Shown piece after piece: positions 25,441-35,160 of a stretch of 38,487 bases of DNA; the first letter of the stretch is position 1; every line of letters starts with the position of its first letter. A model generated the notes under the pieces. It saw only the letters and a list, made by a program, of their open reading frames with translations, was not told where the DNA came from and did not search any database. The position numbers and the translations under genes are program-made. The DNA is taken from NCBI GenBank assembly GCA_963205335.1, contig CAUJIM010000060.1, forward strand, positions 1 through 38,487, in the 5' to 3' direction. This DNA is from Pseudomonadota bacterium (GTDB taxonomy: Bacteria; Pseudomonadota; Gammaproteobacteria; Burkholderiales; Burkholderiaceae_C).

Positions 25441-25501
25441 CTGTGGGCCGATTATGCCAAAGCGGGGCGCGCCGGGCTGCCGGTGGCCGGTGCGTTGCGG
25501 G

Positions 25502-26125
25502 TCAGGGCTCCCATGCGAGCACGACGCCGTGCTCCCGTGCCAGGCGCTGCAGCGCCTCGGGCGTGTCCACGTCGGTGGTGTAGCGCGCGTGCGCCGCCGC
25601 GACGGTCTGTACCTGCCCGGGGTGGTCGCGGCGCCAGTCGCGCACCGCCTGGCCCTGCTCGACCGCCGCGCGCACCACCGGGCCCAGGGCGAGCGGATGG
25701 CCCGGCGCCTGTGCGTGCACCGGCACCACGAGCGCCACGCCATCGGCCCGGGTACGCCACGCCTGCACGATGGCTTCGGTGTCGCCCTCCTGCAGCAGCG
25801 GCTGGTCGCCCAGCACGACGAGCACGGTGTCGAGCGCCGCGGGCAGCGCCGCCAGGCCGCAGCGCAGCGACGACGCGGGGCCGTCGTCGGGCGCGGGGTT
25901 GGCGACCCAGCGCAGGCGGGCGTGGAGGAGCGGCGCGGCCCGTTCGAGGACCGGCGCCAGCCGCCCGGCATGGTGGCCGAGCACGACGGCGATGTGCCCC
26001 GCGCCCGCGTGCGCGAGCAGCCGGATCTGGCGCAGCAGCAGCGGCTCGCCGTCGCGGCGCAGCAGCGGCTTGGGCACGCCGCCCATGCGCCGTCCGGCCC
26101 CGGCGGCCAGGACGACGGCGCCCAT
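25502..26125 (-). CDS. MobA-like NTP transferase (MocA, molybdenum cofactor cytidylyltransferase type)
   Basis: A 207-residue nucleotidyltransferase with the N-terminal motif VLAAGAGRRMGGVPKPLL and the metal-binding LVVLGDQPLL. The fold is that of MobA/MocA. Next to xdhC and a xanthine-dehydrogenase-family hydroxylase, it most likely makes molybdopterin cytosine dinucleotide for that enzyme (MocA role), rather than the guanine form used by formate dehydrogenase. The start at MGAVVLAAG puts the motif at the N-terminus; it lies 7 bp downstream of the xdhC stop. It is the last gene of the cluster. Confidence 0.88.
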   Translation of the reverse strand: MGAVVLAAGAGRRMGGVPKPLLRRDGEPLLLRQIRLLAHAGAGHIAVVLGHHAGRLAPVLERAAPLLHARLRWVANPAPDDGPASSLRCGLAALPAALDTVLVVLGDQPLLQEGDTEAIVQAWRTRADGVALVVPVHAQAPGHPLALGPVVRAAVEQGQAVRDWRRDHPGQVQTVAAAHARYTTDVDTPEALQRLAREHGVVLAWEP

Positions 26126-26132
26126 CGCCGCG

Positions 26133-27191
26133 TCAGCCGTCGGCGTGGGCCACGAAGCAGACGTTGGCGGCATCGTTGGGCGTGATGTCCTGCATGTCTT
26201 TCACATGCGCCACGTCGAGGTCGCGCGGCAGCGGCACGCCGTTCTTCACCGCGAGGATCTCGGCCATCACGCTGACGGCGATCTCGGGCGGCGTCTTGCT
26301 GCCGATGTAGATGCCGATCGGCCCGCGCAGGCTCCGCAGGCTCTCCTCGGTCTGGTCCAGGTGCTCGACCATGCGCTGGTGGCGCAGCTGGCTGTTGCGG
26401 CGGCTGCCGATGGCGCCGATGTAGAACGCCGGGGTCTCCAGCGCCTGCAGCAGGGCGAGGTCGTCGAGCTTGGGATCGTGCGTGAGCGCGATGACGCAGG
26501 TGCGCCCGTCGGGCGCCATTCCGGCCACCGTGTCGTCGGGCATGGTGGTCACCAGGCGCGCGCCGGGCACGTTCCAGCTGCCGCGGAATTCCTCGCGCGG
26601 GTCGCACACGGTGACGGAGAAGCCGCAGAACAGCGCCATCGTCGCCAGGTACTCGCTCATCTGCCCGGCGCCGATGATGAGCATGCGGTAGCCCGGGCCG
26701 AAGGTGTTGACGAGCTCGCGCCCGTTGACGATCAGGTCGGCCGGGTGTGCGCTGGGTTCGAGCGTGACGGCACCGTCGGCCAGGCGCACGCGGCGGTGCA
26801 TGAGCTGGCCGGCATCGAGCGCGCGCAGCAGCTCGTCCACGCGCCGGCCGTCGGGGTTGAATTCCAGCATCACCTCCAGCGTGCCGCCGCAGGGCAGGCC
26901 GAAGCGGTGCGCCTCGTCGGCCGTCACGCCGTACTTGACGAACTGCGGCGGGCCCTGGCGCGGCAGCGCATCGGCCACGCCGGGCTTGGTGTAGCGGTCG
27001 ATCAGGTCGTACTCGATGCAGCCGCCCGAGACCGAGCCGATTACCGCGCCGTCTTCGCGCAGCGCCATGATGCAGCCGACCGGCCGCGGCGATGACCCCC
27101 AGGTGCGCACCACGGTGGCGAGCAGCGCTTCCTGGCCGTTCTCGCGCCAGTCGCGCAGCGCACGCAGTACGGTGATGTCCAGATTCTCCAT
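26133..27191 (-). CDS. XdhC/CoxI-family molybdenum cofactor maturation protein
   Basis: A 352-residue protein of the XdhC family, which binds and sulfurates the molybdenum cofactor before insertion into xanthine-dehydrogenase-type enzymes. The N-terminal XdhC domain is seen in ALLATVVRTWGSSPRPVG and IGSVSGGCIEYDLI (Cys likely important). The C-terminal Rossmann-like domain starts MLIIGAGQMSEYLATMALF and ends with IGIYIGSKTPPEIAVSVMAEI. The ribosome site GGAGG lies 9 bp before the start, at the edge of a palindromic repeat. It follows the CoxG-like gene in the same direction, separated by that repeat. Confidence 0.95.
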   Translation of the reverse strand: MENLDITVLRALRDWRENGQEALLATVVRTWGSSPRPVGCIMALREDGAVIGSVSGGCIEYDLIDRYTKPGVADALPRQGPPQFVKYGVTADEAHRFGLPCGGTLEVMLEFNPDGRRVDELLRALDAGQLMHRRVRLADGAVTLEPSAHPADLIVNGRELVNTFGPGYRMLIIGAGQMSEYLATMALFCGFSVTVCDPREEFRGSWNVPGARLVTTMPDDTVAGMAPDGRTCVIALTHDPKLDDLALLQALETPAFYIGAIGSRRNSQLRHQRMVEHLDQTEESLRSLRGPIGIYIGSKTPPEIAVSVMAEILAVKNGVPLPRDLDVAHVKDMQDITPNDAANVCFVAHADG

Positions 27192-27202
27192 GATTCACAT
27201 CC

Positions 27203-27258
27203 TCCATTTTGATAGCTGCCAGCGCACGACTGGCAAGCGCTAGAGGTGTATTTGATCC
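27203..27258 (+). repeat. Palindromic repeat copy 3, between coxG-like and xdhC-like genes
   Basis: The plus strand reads ATTTTGATAGCTGCCAGCGC, then ACGACTGGCAAGCGCTAGAGG, then TGTATTTGATCC. It matches the minus strand of copies 1 and 2 in selA and selB. Here it is intergenic and fills almost all of the 72-bp gap. Its left arm is less palindromic than in the other copies. Confidence 0.8.
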
Positions 27259-27263
27259 ATATT

Positions 27264-27803
27264 TCAGGTATCGGTTTCCTTGCCTTCGCCGCCGGTGAGC
27301 TTGCCCCACAGCTTCTTCAGCGCGCCGGGCTGCTGCGCGGCCTCCTCGGGCGCCGGGCCGTGGCGGCGCTGCATTTCCTCGTCGAAGCGCGTGAAGAATT
27401 TCTCCGCCATCGACTTGGCCACGCCGTCGATGAGCCGCTGTCCCACCTGCGCGATCTTGCCGCCCACGGTGGCATGGACGGTATACCCCAATTCGCAGCC
27501 GCTGTCCCCGGGCGTGAGCATGACTCTGGAGGTGCCCTTGCCGAAGCCCGCCGGGCCGCCGCTGCCTTCGAAGCCGATGGTATAGCTGCTCGGCGCCTGG
27601 ATGTCCGAGAGCTGGATGGCGCCCTTGAACTTGGCGCTCACCGGGCCGACCTTGATCGCCATCGTGATGGCGTAGGCGTTCTCGCCCGCGCCCTCGATGC
27701 CGTCGCAGCCGGGGATGCAGGCCTTGAGCACTTCGGGATCGTTCAGCGCATCCCAGGCCTGCTGCTGCGTGACGGCCAGTTGCCGGGTGCCTTGCATTTC
27801 CAT
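27264..27803 (-). CDS. CoxG-like SRPBCC family protein
   Basis: A 179-residue protein of the CO dehydrogenase subunit G family. The N-terminal START-like domain shows MEMQGTRQLAVTQQQAWDALNDPEVLKACIPG, then KVGPVSAKFKGAIQLSD and the Gly-rich GGPAGFGKGTSRVMLTP. A helix IAQVGQRLIDGVAKSMAEKFF follows. CoxG in CO oxidisers is reported to anchor the enzyme to the membrane; this protein ends in a short basic tail (KKLWGKLTGGEGK) instead of a long hydrophobic anchor, so membrane attachment is uncertain. It is part of the molybdenum hydroxylase operon. Confidence 0.92.
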   Translation of the reverse strand: MEMQGTRQLAVTQQQAWDALNDPEVLKACIPGCDGIEGAGENAYAITMAIKVGPVSAKFKGAIQLSDIQAPSSYTIGFEGSGGPAGFGKGTSRVMLTPGDSGCELGYTVHATVGGKIAQVGQRLIDGVAKSMAEKFFTRFDEEMQRRHGPAPEEAAQQPGALKKLWGKLTGGEGKETDT

Positions 27804-27829
27804 GGGGCGTTCTCCTCGATGGGGGTGGT

Positions 27830-29074
27830 TCAATGCCTGAGCAGGCTGGCGATGGCGCTGGCCAGCTCCTGCAGGCGGGTGACGTTGTGCACCGCCACCA
27901 TGCCGTCCACGGCCTGGTACAGCACGGCGGCGCCGCGCGCGCTCGGTTGGTAGCCGTCGAAGCGCAGCAGCGGGTTGAGCCAGAGCATCTTGCGCGTGTG
28001 GCGCTTGAGCCAGGCCAGTTCCTGTTCCAGTGCGGCGGGCTCGCCGGTATCGAGCCCGTCGCTGACGATCAGCACCAGCGTGCGCCGCCCCACCAGGCGG
28101 CGCCAGTGGCGCTGGCGCAGCGTGGCCAGCGATGCGCCCAGCTGCGTGCCGCCGGCGAAATCCTGGATCGCATGCCCCGCCTCCAGCAGCATGGCGTCGG
28201 TGTCGGCCAGGCGGAACGCCGCGTTCAGGTCGGTCAGGCCGGTGCCGAAGGCGAAGACGTCGCGGCGCACCGCCAGGCCGTGGCCGCCGACCTGGGTGCG
28301 CGCCGTGGCGCAGTGCAGGAAGGCCAGCAGCAGGCGCGCGTAGCGCTCCATCGAGCCGGAGACGTCCACCAGCACCAGCAGCGGCAGCGGCTGGCGCCGG
28401 CGTTCGAGCCGGTGCAGCGCCACCACGTCGCCGCCGCACTGCGCCGCGGCGCTCAGGGTGCGGCGCCAGTGGATGCGCGCGCCCCGGCTGCCCGAGCGGG
28501 TGCGGCGCGCCGCCACCGAGGGCAGCGGCAGCGGGATGTCGCGCACCAGGCGCTCGACCAGGCAGTATTCGCTGGCGCTGAGCTGGTTGAAGTCGGCCGC
28601 CTTGATGCGCGCCACGTCGCTGGCCGTCATCGCTGCGTCGAGGTCCATGGTCTGCTCGGCCTGCGGCTTGCCTTGCGCCTTGGGCGGCGACAGCGCCTCG
28701 GCCACGCGCGGGCGCCGCCTGGGGCCCTTGGCGTGGCCTTCGGCGCGCGGCAGCATCTGCGCGAGCAGCTTGTTGGCGAGCTTGGGATCGCGGAAGAACG
28801 CGTCGAACAGCTCGCGGAACACCCCGCGGTCCTGCTCGCGGCTCACCAGCACGGCTTCGAGCGCCGCGCTCACGTCGTGCCTGTTCGCCAGCCCCACGAC
28901 CTGCAGCGCCTGCTGCGCCAGCGCCATGCGCGAGGCATCCACCGGCACGCCCGCGCGGCGCAGCATGCGGCAGAACGCGCCGAGATTGCCGGCGAGCTTG
29001 CCGCGGCGCGCATCGCCGAGCTGGATGACGCGCTCCGGGCCGGGAGCGCCGGCGGCGGCCAGCATGCGGCTCAC
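27830..29074 (-). CDS. CoxE-like von Willebrand factor A domain protein
   Basis: A 414-residue protein with a C-terminal VWA domain whose metal-site motif is LLVLVDVSGSMERYA (DxSxS), followed by LVLIVSDGLDTGE. The N-terminal half is helical and Arg/Lys-rich. CoxE and its AAA+ partner CoxD act together in maturing the copper- or sulfur-containing active site of CO dehydrogenase; here the role is probably maturation of the molybdenum centre. GTG 29074 is chosen as start because it overlaps the CoxD-like stop by GTGA; ATG 29065 is an alternative. Confidence 0.9.
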   Translation of the reverse strand: MSRMLAAAGAPGPERVIQLGDARRGKLAGNLGAFCRMLRRAGVPVDASRMALAQQALQVVGLANRHDVSAALEAVLVSREQDRGVFRELFDAFFRDPKLANKLLAQMLPRAEGHAKGPRRRPRVAEALSPPKAQGKPQAEQTMDLDAAMTASDVARIKAADFNQLSASEYCLVERLVRDIPLPLPSVAARRTRSGSRGARIHWRRTLSAAAQCGGDVVALHRLERRRQPLPLLVLVDVSGSMERYARLLLAFLHCATARTQVGGHGLAVRRDVFAFGTGLTDLNAAFRLADTDAMLLEAGHAIQDFAGGTQLGASLATLRQRHWRRLVGRRTLVLIVSDGLDTGEPAALEQELAWLKRHTRKMLWLNPLLRFDGYQPSARGAAVLYQAVDGMVAVHNVTRLQELASAIASLLRH

Positions 29075-30009
29075 CCCACCGCGGCGACCTGCTGGGCCGA
29101 GCGCAGCACGTCGGAGGCCAGCGCCCGGTCGAGCGCCGCCACGTCGTCGCGCTGCTTGAACAGGATGCCCGAGGTCTCGACCACCACCTCGGGGTCGAGC
29201 GCCAGGGTGTCGAGCGCCACCAGCGCGCGCGCCCACTCCACCGTCTCGGCGATGCCGGGCGCGCGCTGGAACTGGCCGCCGAACGGCGCGCTGCGCAGCT
29301 GCTGTACGAAGCCCGCCACCTGGTCGGCGAGCCGCCGGGGCGCCTCGGGCACCAGCGCGCGCACGATGGCCAGCTCGCGCTCGCGCTCGGGATAGTCGAG
29401 CCAGTGGTACAGACAGCGGCGCTTGACCGCGTCGTTGAGCTCGCGCGTGCGGTTGCTCGTGAGCAGCGTCACCGGCGGCACGCTGGCGCGCACGGTGCCC
29501 AGCTCCGGGATGCTGACCTGGTACTCGCCCAGGTACTCCAGCAGAAAGGCCTCGAACGGCTCGTCCGCGCGGTCCACCTCGTCGATCAGCAGCAGCGCGC
29601 CCGGCGCGGGCGCTTCCAGCGCCTGCAGCAGCGGACGGCGCACCAGGTAGCGCGGCTGGTAGACCTCCTGCTCCAGCGCGCTGGTGGGTGCACGCCCCTC
29701 GGCGGCGCGCAGGTGCAGCAGCTGCGCGGCGTAGTTCCATTCGTACAGGGCTTCGCGCTGCTCCAGGCCATCGAAGCACTGCAGGCGCAGCAACTGGCGC
29801 GAGAGCACCTGCGCCAGGGCCTTGGCCAGCTCGGTCTTGCCGACGCCCGGCTCGCCTTCCAGCAGCAGCGGGCGCTGCAGCTTGAGCGCCAGGAAGACCG
29901 CCGTGGCGAGGCGCCGGTCCGCGAAATAGCCGACCGCCTGCAACGCGGCGACCAGCGCATCGACGGAAGCGAAGGGAGATGGCGCAACGGGCGCGGTGGC
30001 GGCAGTCAT
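29071..30009 (-). CDS. MoxR-family AAA+ ATPase (CoxD-like)
   Basis: A 312-residue AAA+ ATPase. Walker A is GEPGVGKT (52-59), Walker B LLLIDEVDRAD (139-149), and the sensor region TLLTSNRTRELNDAVKRRCLYHWLDYP is characteristic of MoxR proteins. MoxR ATPases pair with VWA proteins, as with the coupled gene downstream. The start MTAATAPVAP is preferred because the family begins shortly before the helix VDALVAALQ; a Met 19 codons upstream is possible. Neither has a clear ribosome site. A 112-bp gap separates it from the FAD-subunit gene. Confidence 0.93.
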   Translation of the reverse strand: MTAATAPVAPSPFASVDALVAALQAVGYFADRRLATAVFLALKLQRPLLLEGEPGVGKTELAKALAQVLSRQLLRLQCFDGLEQREALYEWNYAAQLLHLRAAEGRAPTSALEQEVYQPRYLVRRPLLQALEAPAPGALLLIDEVDRADEPFEAFLLEYLGEYQVSIPELGTVRASVPPVTLLTSNRTRELNDAVKRRCLYHWLDYPERERELAIVRALVPEAPRRLADQVAGFVQQLRSAPFGGQFQRAPGIAETVEWARALVALDTLALDPEVVVETSGILFKQRDDVAALDRALASDVLRSAQQVAAVG

Positions 30010-30121
30010 GGGCAGGAACCAACGGTGGGAATGGAGGAGCGGCGCGTGGCGATCATAGGATGCCACGCGCCGGCGCGAGAGCCCATGGCGGCAGGCCTTC
30101 GCCCGCCCGCGGGTTCGCCTT

Positions 30122-30913
<792 letters not shown>

Positions 30914-30926
30914 GAGAGTGTTCCTT

Positions 30927-33299
30927 TCAGGCCTTGGCTTGCTGGAGGGCTTGCCACACGCGGTCGGGCGTCGCGGGCATGTCGATCTCGGTCACGCCGA
31001 GCGGCCTGAGCGCGTCCAGCACGGCGTTGATCACTGCCGGCGGCGAGCCGATCGCGCCGGCCTCGCCGCAGCCCTTGCTGCCGATCGGGTTGTGCGTGCA
31101 CGGCGTGCAGACGTGGCCGATCTGGATGTTGGGGAAGTTGGCGGCGCGCGGCATGGTGTAGTCCATGTAGCTGCCGGTCAGCAGCTGCCCCGACTCCTGG
31201 TCGTAGATGCCGTGCTCGTACAGCGCCTGGCCTATGCCCTGGACCACGCCGCCCTGCACCTGGCCCTCGACGATCATCGGGTTGATGATGACGCCGAAGT
31301 CGTCGACGCACGAGAAGCGATCGACGCGCACCACGCCGGTCTCCGGATCGACCTCGACCTCGCAGATGTAGGTGCCCGCCGGGTAGGTGAAGTTGGTCGG
31401 GTCGTAGAACGCGGTTTCGTTCAGGCCTGGCTCCAGCTTGTCCAGCGGATAGTTGTGCGGCACGTAGGCCGTGAGCGCCACCTGCGCGAACGGCACCTTC
31501 TTGTCGGTGCCCTTGACCTTGAACTCGCCGCCCGAGAACTCGATGTCGGCATCCGACGCTTCCATCAGGTGCGCGGCGATCTTCTTGGCCTTGGCCTCGA
31601 TCTTGTCGAGCGCGCGCATGATGGCCGCGCCGCCCACCGAGAGCGAGCGGCTGCCGTAGGTACCCATGCCGAACGGGATGCGGCCGGTGTCGCCGTGCAC
31701 GATCTCGACCTGGCCCGGATCGATGCCCAGGCGCGCGGCCACGACCTGCGCGAACGTCGTCTCGTGCCCCTGGCCGTGGCTGTGCGAGCCGGTGAACACC
31801 GTCACGCTGCCCGTGGGGTGCACGCGCACCTCGCCGGCCTCGAACAGGCCGGCGCGCGCGCCCAGCGCGCCCGCGAGGTTGGACGGCGCCAGGCCGCAGG
31901 CCTCGATGTAGCTGCTGTAGCCGATGCCGCGCCTGAGGCCCCTGGCCTCGCTGGCCTTGCGGCGGGCCTCGAAGCCGGCGACGTCGGCGAGCTCCCTGAC
32001 CTTGTCCATGCACTGGTGAAAGTCGCCCGTGTCGTACTGCAGCGCCACCGGCGTCTGGTAGGGGAACTGCGTGACGAAGTTGCGCTTGCGGATCTCGTCC
32101 TGCGACAGGCCGAGCTCCCAGCCGCAGCGCGTGACCAGGCGCTCGATCAGGTACGCCGCCTCGGGGCGCCCGGCGCCGCGGTAGGCGTCGACCGGCGCGG
32201 TGCTGGTGAACCAGGCATCGACCTCGACGTAGACCTGCGGCGTGGCGTACTGGCCGGCCAGCAGCGTGCCGTAGAGGTAGGTGGGGATCGCGCTGCCGAA
32301 GGTGGACAGGTAGGCGCCCAGGTTGGCATTGGTGTGGATGCGGGTGGCGAGGAACTTGCCGTCCTTGTCCATCGCCATCTCGGCGTGGCTGACGTGGTCG
32401 CGCCCGTGCGCGTCGCTGACGAACGATTCGCTCCTCTCGGCGGTCCACTTGATGGCGCAGTTGAGCTCGCGCGCGGCAAAGGTCAGCGCCACGTCCTCGG
32501 CGTAGAGGTAGATCTTGGAGCCGAAGCCCCCGCCCACGTCGGGCGCGATCACGCGCACCTTGTGCTCGGGCAGCTGCATCACGAAGGCGGTGAGCAGCAG
32601 GCGCTCCACGTGCGGGTTCTGGTTGGACACGTACAGCTCGACCTCGTCGGTCGCGCGGTTGTAGGTGACGTTGACCGCCCGCGGCTCCATCGCGTTGGGG
32701 ATCAGCCGGTTGTTCACCAGGTCGATGCGGGTGACGTGCGCGGCGTTGGCGAACGCGGCGTCCACCGCCGCCTTGTCGCCCAGCGTCCACTTGTAGCACT
32801 GGTTGTCGGGCGCCTCGTCGTGCAGCGCCGGGCCGTCCTTGGCCTTGAGCATGTCGATCACCGGCGCGAGCACCTCGTATTCGACCTCGACGGCCTCGGC
32901 CGCGTTCCTGGCGTGCTCCAGCGTGTCGGCCACGACCAGCGCCACGTGGTCGCCGACGTAGCGCACCTTCTTGCTGGCGAGGGCCGGGTGCGGCGGTTCG
33001 CGCATCGGACTGCCGTCGGGATAGTGGATCTGCCAGCCGCATGGCAGCCCCCCGAGCTTGCCCTCGATGTCGGCGCCGGTGAAGACGCGAACGACGCCGG
33101 GCATCTTCGATGCGGCGGCGGTGTCGACCTTCTTGAGATGGGCGTGCGCGTGCGGCGAGCGCACGAAACAGCCGTATTTCTGGCGGCTGAGGACGATGTC
33201 GTCGGTGTAGTTGCCCTGGCCCGTCAGGAAGCGCAGGTCTTCCTTGCGGCGCAGGGACTCGCCGATGTGCGGCAGCTTGGCAAATTCATTGGCACCCAT
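30927..33299 (-). CDS. Molybdopterin-binding large subunit of a form II CO dehydrogenase-like hydroxylase
   Basis: A 790-residue catalytic subunit of the xanthine-dehydrogenase family. Domains in order are the a/b hammerhead (about 20-135) and the molybdopterin-binding part from about 155. The active-site loop reads AYRGAGR at residues 372-378. True (form I) CO dehydrogenase has AYxCSFR here, so this is form II with an unknown substrate. The catalytic glutamate is Glu746 in GCGEAGAIG. The start [13 protein letters not shown] has AAGGAG 8 bp upstream. The gene follows the small subunit by 23 bp. Confidence 0.95.
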   Translation of the reverse strand: MGANEFAKLPHIGESLRRKEDLRFLTGQGNYTDDIVLSRQKYGCFVRSPHAHAHLKKVDTAAASKMPGVVRVFTGADIEGKLGGLPCGWQIHYPDGSPMREPPHPALASKKVRYVGDHVALVVADTLEHARNAAEAVEVEYEVLAPVIDMLKAKDGPALHDEAPDNQCYKWTLGDKAAVDAAFANAAHVTRIDLVNNRLIPNAMEPRAVNVTYNRATDEVELYVSNQNPHVERLLLTAFVMQLPEHKVRVIAPDVGGGFGSKIYLYAEDVALTFAARELNCAIKWTAERSESFVSDAHGRDHVSHAEMAMDKDGKFLATRIHTNANLGAYLSTFGSAIPTYLYGTLLAGQYATPQVYVEVDAWFTSTAPVDAYRGAGRPEAAYLIERLVTRCGWELGLSQDEIRKRNFVTQFPYQTPVALQYDTGDFHQCMDKVRELADVAGFEARRKASEARGLRRGIGYSSYIEACGLAPSNLAGALGARAGLFEAGEVRVHPTGSVTVFTGSHSHGQGHETTFAQVVAARLGIDPGQVEIVHGDTGRIPFGMGTYGSRSLSVGGAAIMRALDKIEAKAKKIAAHLMEASDADIEFSGGEFKVKGTDKKVPFAQVALTAYVPHNYPLDKLEPGLNETAFYDPTNFTYPAGTYICEVEVDPETGVVRVDRFSCVDDFGVIINPMIVEGQVQGGVVQGIGQALYEHGIYDQESGQLLTGSYMDYTMPRAANFPNIQIGHVCTPCTHNPIGSKGCGEAGAIGSPPAVINAVLDALRPLGVTEIDMPATPDRVWQALQQAKA

Positions 33300-33322
33300 G
33301 GTGTGTCTCCTTGGTCGGGTGG

Positions 33323-33790
33323 TCAGGCGGCCATGGCCTTTTGGGCCGTCTGCACCGCCTTGACGATGTTCTGGTAGCCGGTGCAGCGGCACAGGTTGCC
33401 TTCGAGCAGTTCGCGGATTTCCGTTTCGCTGGCCTTCGGGTGGTGCTGGAGCAGGTCGATCGAGCTCATCACCATGCCCGGCGTGCAGAAGCCGCATTGC
33501 AGGCCGTGGCACTCCTTGAATGCCGCCTGCATCGGATGGAGCGTGCCGTCCTCCGCGGCCACGCCTTCGATCGTGGTGACGTCCGCCCCCTGCATCTGCA
33601 CGGCGAGCACGTTGCACGCCTTGATGGAGCGGCCATCGGCCATCACGGTGCAGGCGCCGCATTGGGCGGTGTCGCAGCCCTGGTGCGTGCCCGTCAGCCG
33701 CAGGTGCTCGCGGATGAACTGCACGAGCAGCGTGTTGGGGGGCACGTCGGCCGTGACCGGTTTGCCATTGACCTTGAGCTCGACTTGCAT
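33323..33790 (-). CDS. [2Fe-2S] small subunit of a molybdenum hydroxylase (CoxS-like)
   Basis: A 155-residue iron-sulfur subunit. The plant-type ferredoxin cluster is [12 protein letters not shown] (about 39-50) with a further Cys in KACNVL. The second, all-helical cluster domain has QCGFCTPGM (about 97-105) and [12 protein letters not shown]. These are the complete ligand sets for two [2Fe-2S] clusters. It is the first gene of the hydroxylase operon, with AAGGAGG upstream of the start, and is divergent from the AcoR-like regulator. Confidence 0.97.
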   Translation of the reverse strand: MQVELKVNGKPVTADVPPNTLLVQFIREHLRLTGTHQGCDTAQCGACTVMADGRSIKACNVLAVQMQGADVTTIEGVAAEDGTLHPMQAAFKECHGLQCGFCTPGMVMSSIDLLQHHPKASETEIRELLEGNLCRCTGYQNIVKAVQTAQKAMAA

Positions 33791-33835
33791 CGCTCTTGCC
33801 TCCTTGTGGTGGGTGAATCTGCGGTTCCCGGGGAA

Positions 33836-33886
33836 GTTCCATTCTTGGAACACGCAGCCCCCGTGTACCTAGGTAAAACCCTGGGT
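33836..33886. promoter_or_regulatory. Palindromes in the divergent region before the molybdenum hydroxylase operon
   Basis: GTTCCA-TTCT-TGGAAC (33836-33851) is a perfect 6-bp-arm inverted repeat. TACCTAGGTA (33866-33875) is a perfect 10-bp palindrome, followed by AACCCTGGGTT (33878-33887). On the minus strand this gives CCCAGGGTTTTACCTAGGTA, similar to the element before the formate dehydrogenase gene. I saw no clear sigma-54 -24/-12 pair. These are candidate operators for the adjacent AcoR-like regulator or for a global one. Confidence 0.4.
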
Positions 33887-33945
33887 TGCGGCCCGTCCCC
33901 CCGGAATATTCTCAAAGTGAGACACTCGGGCCGTCACACTGCGTC

Positions 33946-33994
33946 CACGCCCCACGCCCCACGCCCCACGCCCCACGCCCCATGCCCCATGCCC
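33946..33994 (+). repeat. Seven tandem 7-bp units overlapping the regulator start codon
   Basis: Five CACGCCC units are followed by two CATGCCC units, with no interruption. The last unit contains the start ATG (33989) of the AcoR-like regulator. The previous unit contains ATG 33982 in another frame, which would give a seven-residue peptide MPHAHPA ending at TGA. A change in unit number would shift frame for any upstream start, and change the spacing for the downstream one. Confidence 0.9.
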
Positions 33995-35140
33995 ACCCTG
34001 CGTGAAGACCCCCGCCTGAACCAGATCGCCCTGGCGCGCCAGGCGGTGCTGGCCGAAGGCACCGAGCTGACCGAAGCACTCATCGGCGCCTGGGTCGACC
34101 GTGCCTGGATCGTGCAGAGCTGGCGCCGGTGCCTGGCGCGCGGCGCCCGGCCCGATGCGCCCGTGGCCTTCGAGCCCGTCTCGCCCCGTGCCGGCGCGCA
34201 TGCGGCCGAGCAGCATGGCGCCCTGCTGGCCGCCGCCCGCCCCGAACTGCAGCGCCTGGCCGCCCAGATCGCGCCCATCCGCTACTTCGCCCTGCTGACC
34301 GACGCGCACGGTGCCGTCATCGACACCGCGGGCGCCATCGACCACCGCAACCGCGCCACGCACGCCATCGCCCGGGTGGGCATCGACCTGTCGGAACAAA
34401 GCATAGGCACCAGCGCCATCGGCGCCGCGCTGGCCGAGCGCGCGCCCGTCTGGCTGCACCGTGGCGAGCACTTCTTCACCGACACCAGCGTCTACAGTTG
34501 CGCTGGCGCGCCCCTGTTCGGCCCCGACGGCGCGTGCCTGGGCATGATCGACATCACTGGCGTGCAGGCGCCCGAACACCCCGAGCTGAAGCACCTGGTC
34601 GCCCAATCCGCCCGCCAGATCGAAGACGCCCTGTTGCTGGCGCGGGCGCACCGGCTGCGCCTGTACCTGGCCTGGCCTGCCGGCTGGCAGGTGAGCGGCG
34701 GCAGCCCGGGCGAAGGCCTGCTGTGCCTGGATGCCGACGGCCAGGTCATCGGCGCCAACACCACCGCGCGCCAGATGCTGCCCGGCCTGCACGCCCTGCA
34801 AACCGGCCCGGTGCATGCCAGCGAGCTGTTCGCCCTGCCATGGCCCAGCCTGTTCGACGGCGCCGCGCACCGCGAAGCGCGTACCGTGCCGCTGTGGTCC
34901 GGCCTGCGCATGCAGGTACGCGCCGAGCGCTGCGCGCCAGCCCCCGCCGGCGCCGTCCGGCCCGCTTGGCGTTCTGCCGCTGCCGCCGCCCCTGGCTCGC
35001 TCAAGGCGCTGGAATCCGAGCTGATCCATCAGGCCGTGCGCGAGGCAGGCGGCCGCGTCGCCGTGGCCGCCAAGGCGCTGGGCGTGAGCCGGGCGACGAT
35101 GTACCGGCGGCTGGCGGCAGTGCAGCGGACCGACGGTTGA
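33989..35140 (+). CDS. AcoR-like transcriptional regulator (GAF + Fis-type HTH, no AAA+ domain)
   Basis: A 383-residue regulator. The N-terminal part includes AWVDRAWIVQSWRRCLARG, then a GAF-type sensor domain (about 75-205, with GVDLSEQS-like GIDLSEQSIGTSAIG, and DTSVYSCAGAPLFGPDGACLGMIDITG), as in AcoR-type activators. The C-terminus is a Fis-type helix-turn-helix AVAAKALGVSRATMYRRLAA. The sigma-54-interacting AAA+ domain is absent, so it should not act as a classic enhancer-binding activator. It is divergent from the molybdenum hydroxylase operon and likely controls it. The start is uncertain: ATG 33989 lies in a heptamer repeat without a ribosome site; GTG 33917 is in frame upstream. Confidence 0.85.
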   Translation: MPTLREDPRLNQIALARQAVLAEGTELTEALIGAWVDRAWIVQSWRRCLARGARPDAPVAFEPVSPRAGAHAAEQHGALLAAARPELQRLAAQIAPIRYFALLTDAHGAVIDTAGAIDHRNRATHAIARVGIDLSEQSIGTSAIGAALAERAPVWLHRGEHFFTDTSVYSCAGAPLFGPDGACLGMIDITGVQAPEHPELKHLVAQSARQIEDALLLARAHRLRLYLAWPAGWQVSGGSPGEGLLCLDADGQVIGANTTARQMLPGLHALQTGPVHASELFALPWPSLFDGAAHREARTVPLWSGLRMQVRAERCAPAPAGAVRPAWRSAAAAAPGSLKALESELIHQAVREAGGRVAVAAKALGVSRATMYRRLAAVQRTDG

Positions 35141-35160
35141 AGCGGTGGCGCCCTGGCGGC

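Noticed and set aside
30927..33299. True aerobic CO dehydrogenase (form I)
   Set aside because: The active-site loop is AYRGAGR, lacking the AYxCSFR cysteine needed for the Mo-Cu centre, and the gene order is S-L-M, not M-S-L.
33946..33994. CRISPR array
   Set aside because: The units are only 7 bp, directly adjacent and without spacers.
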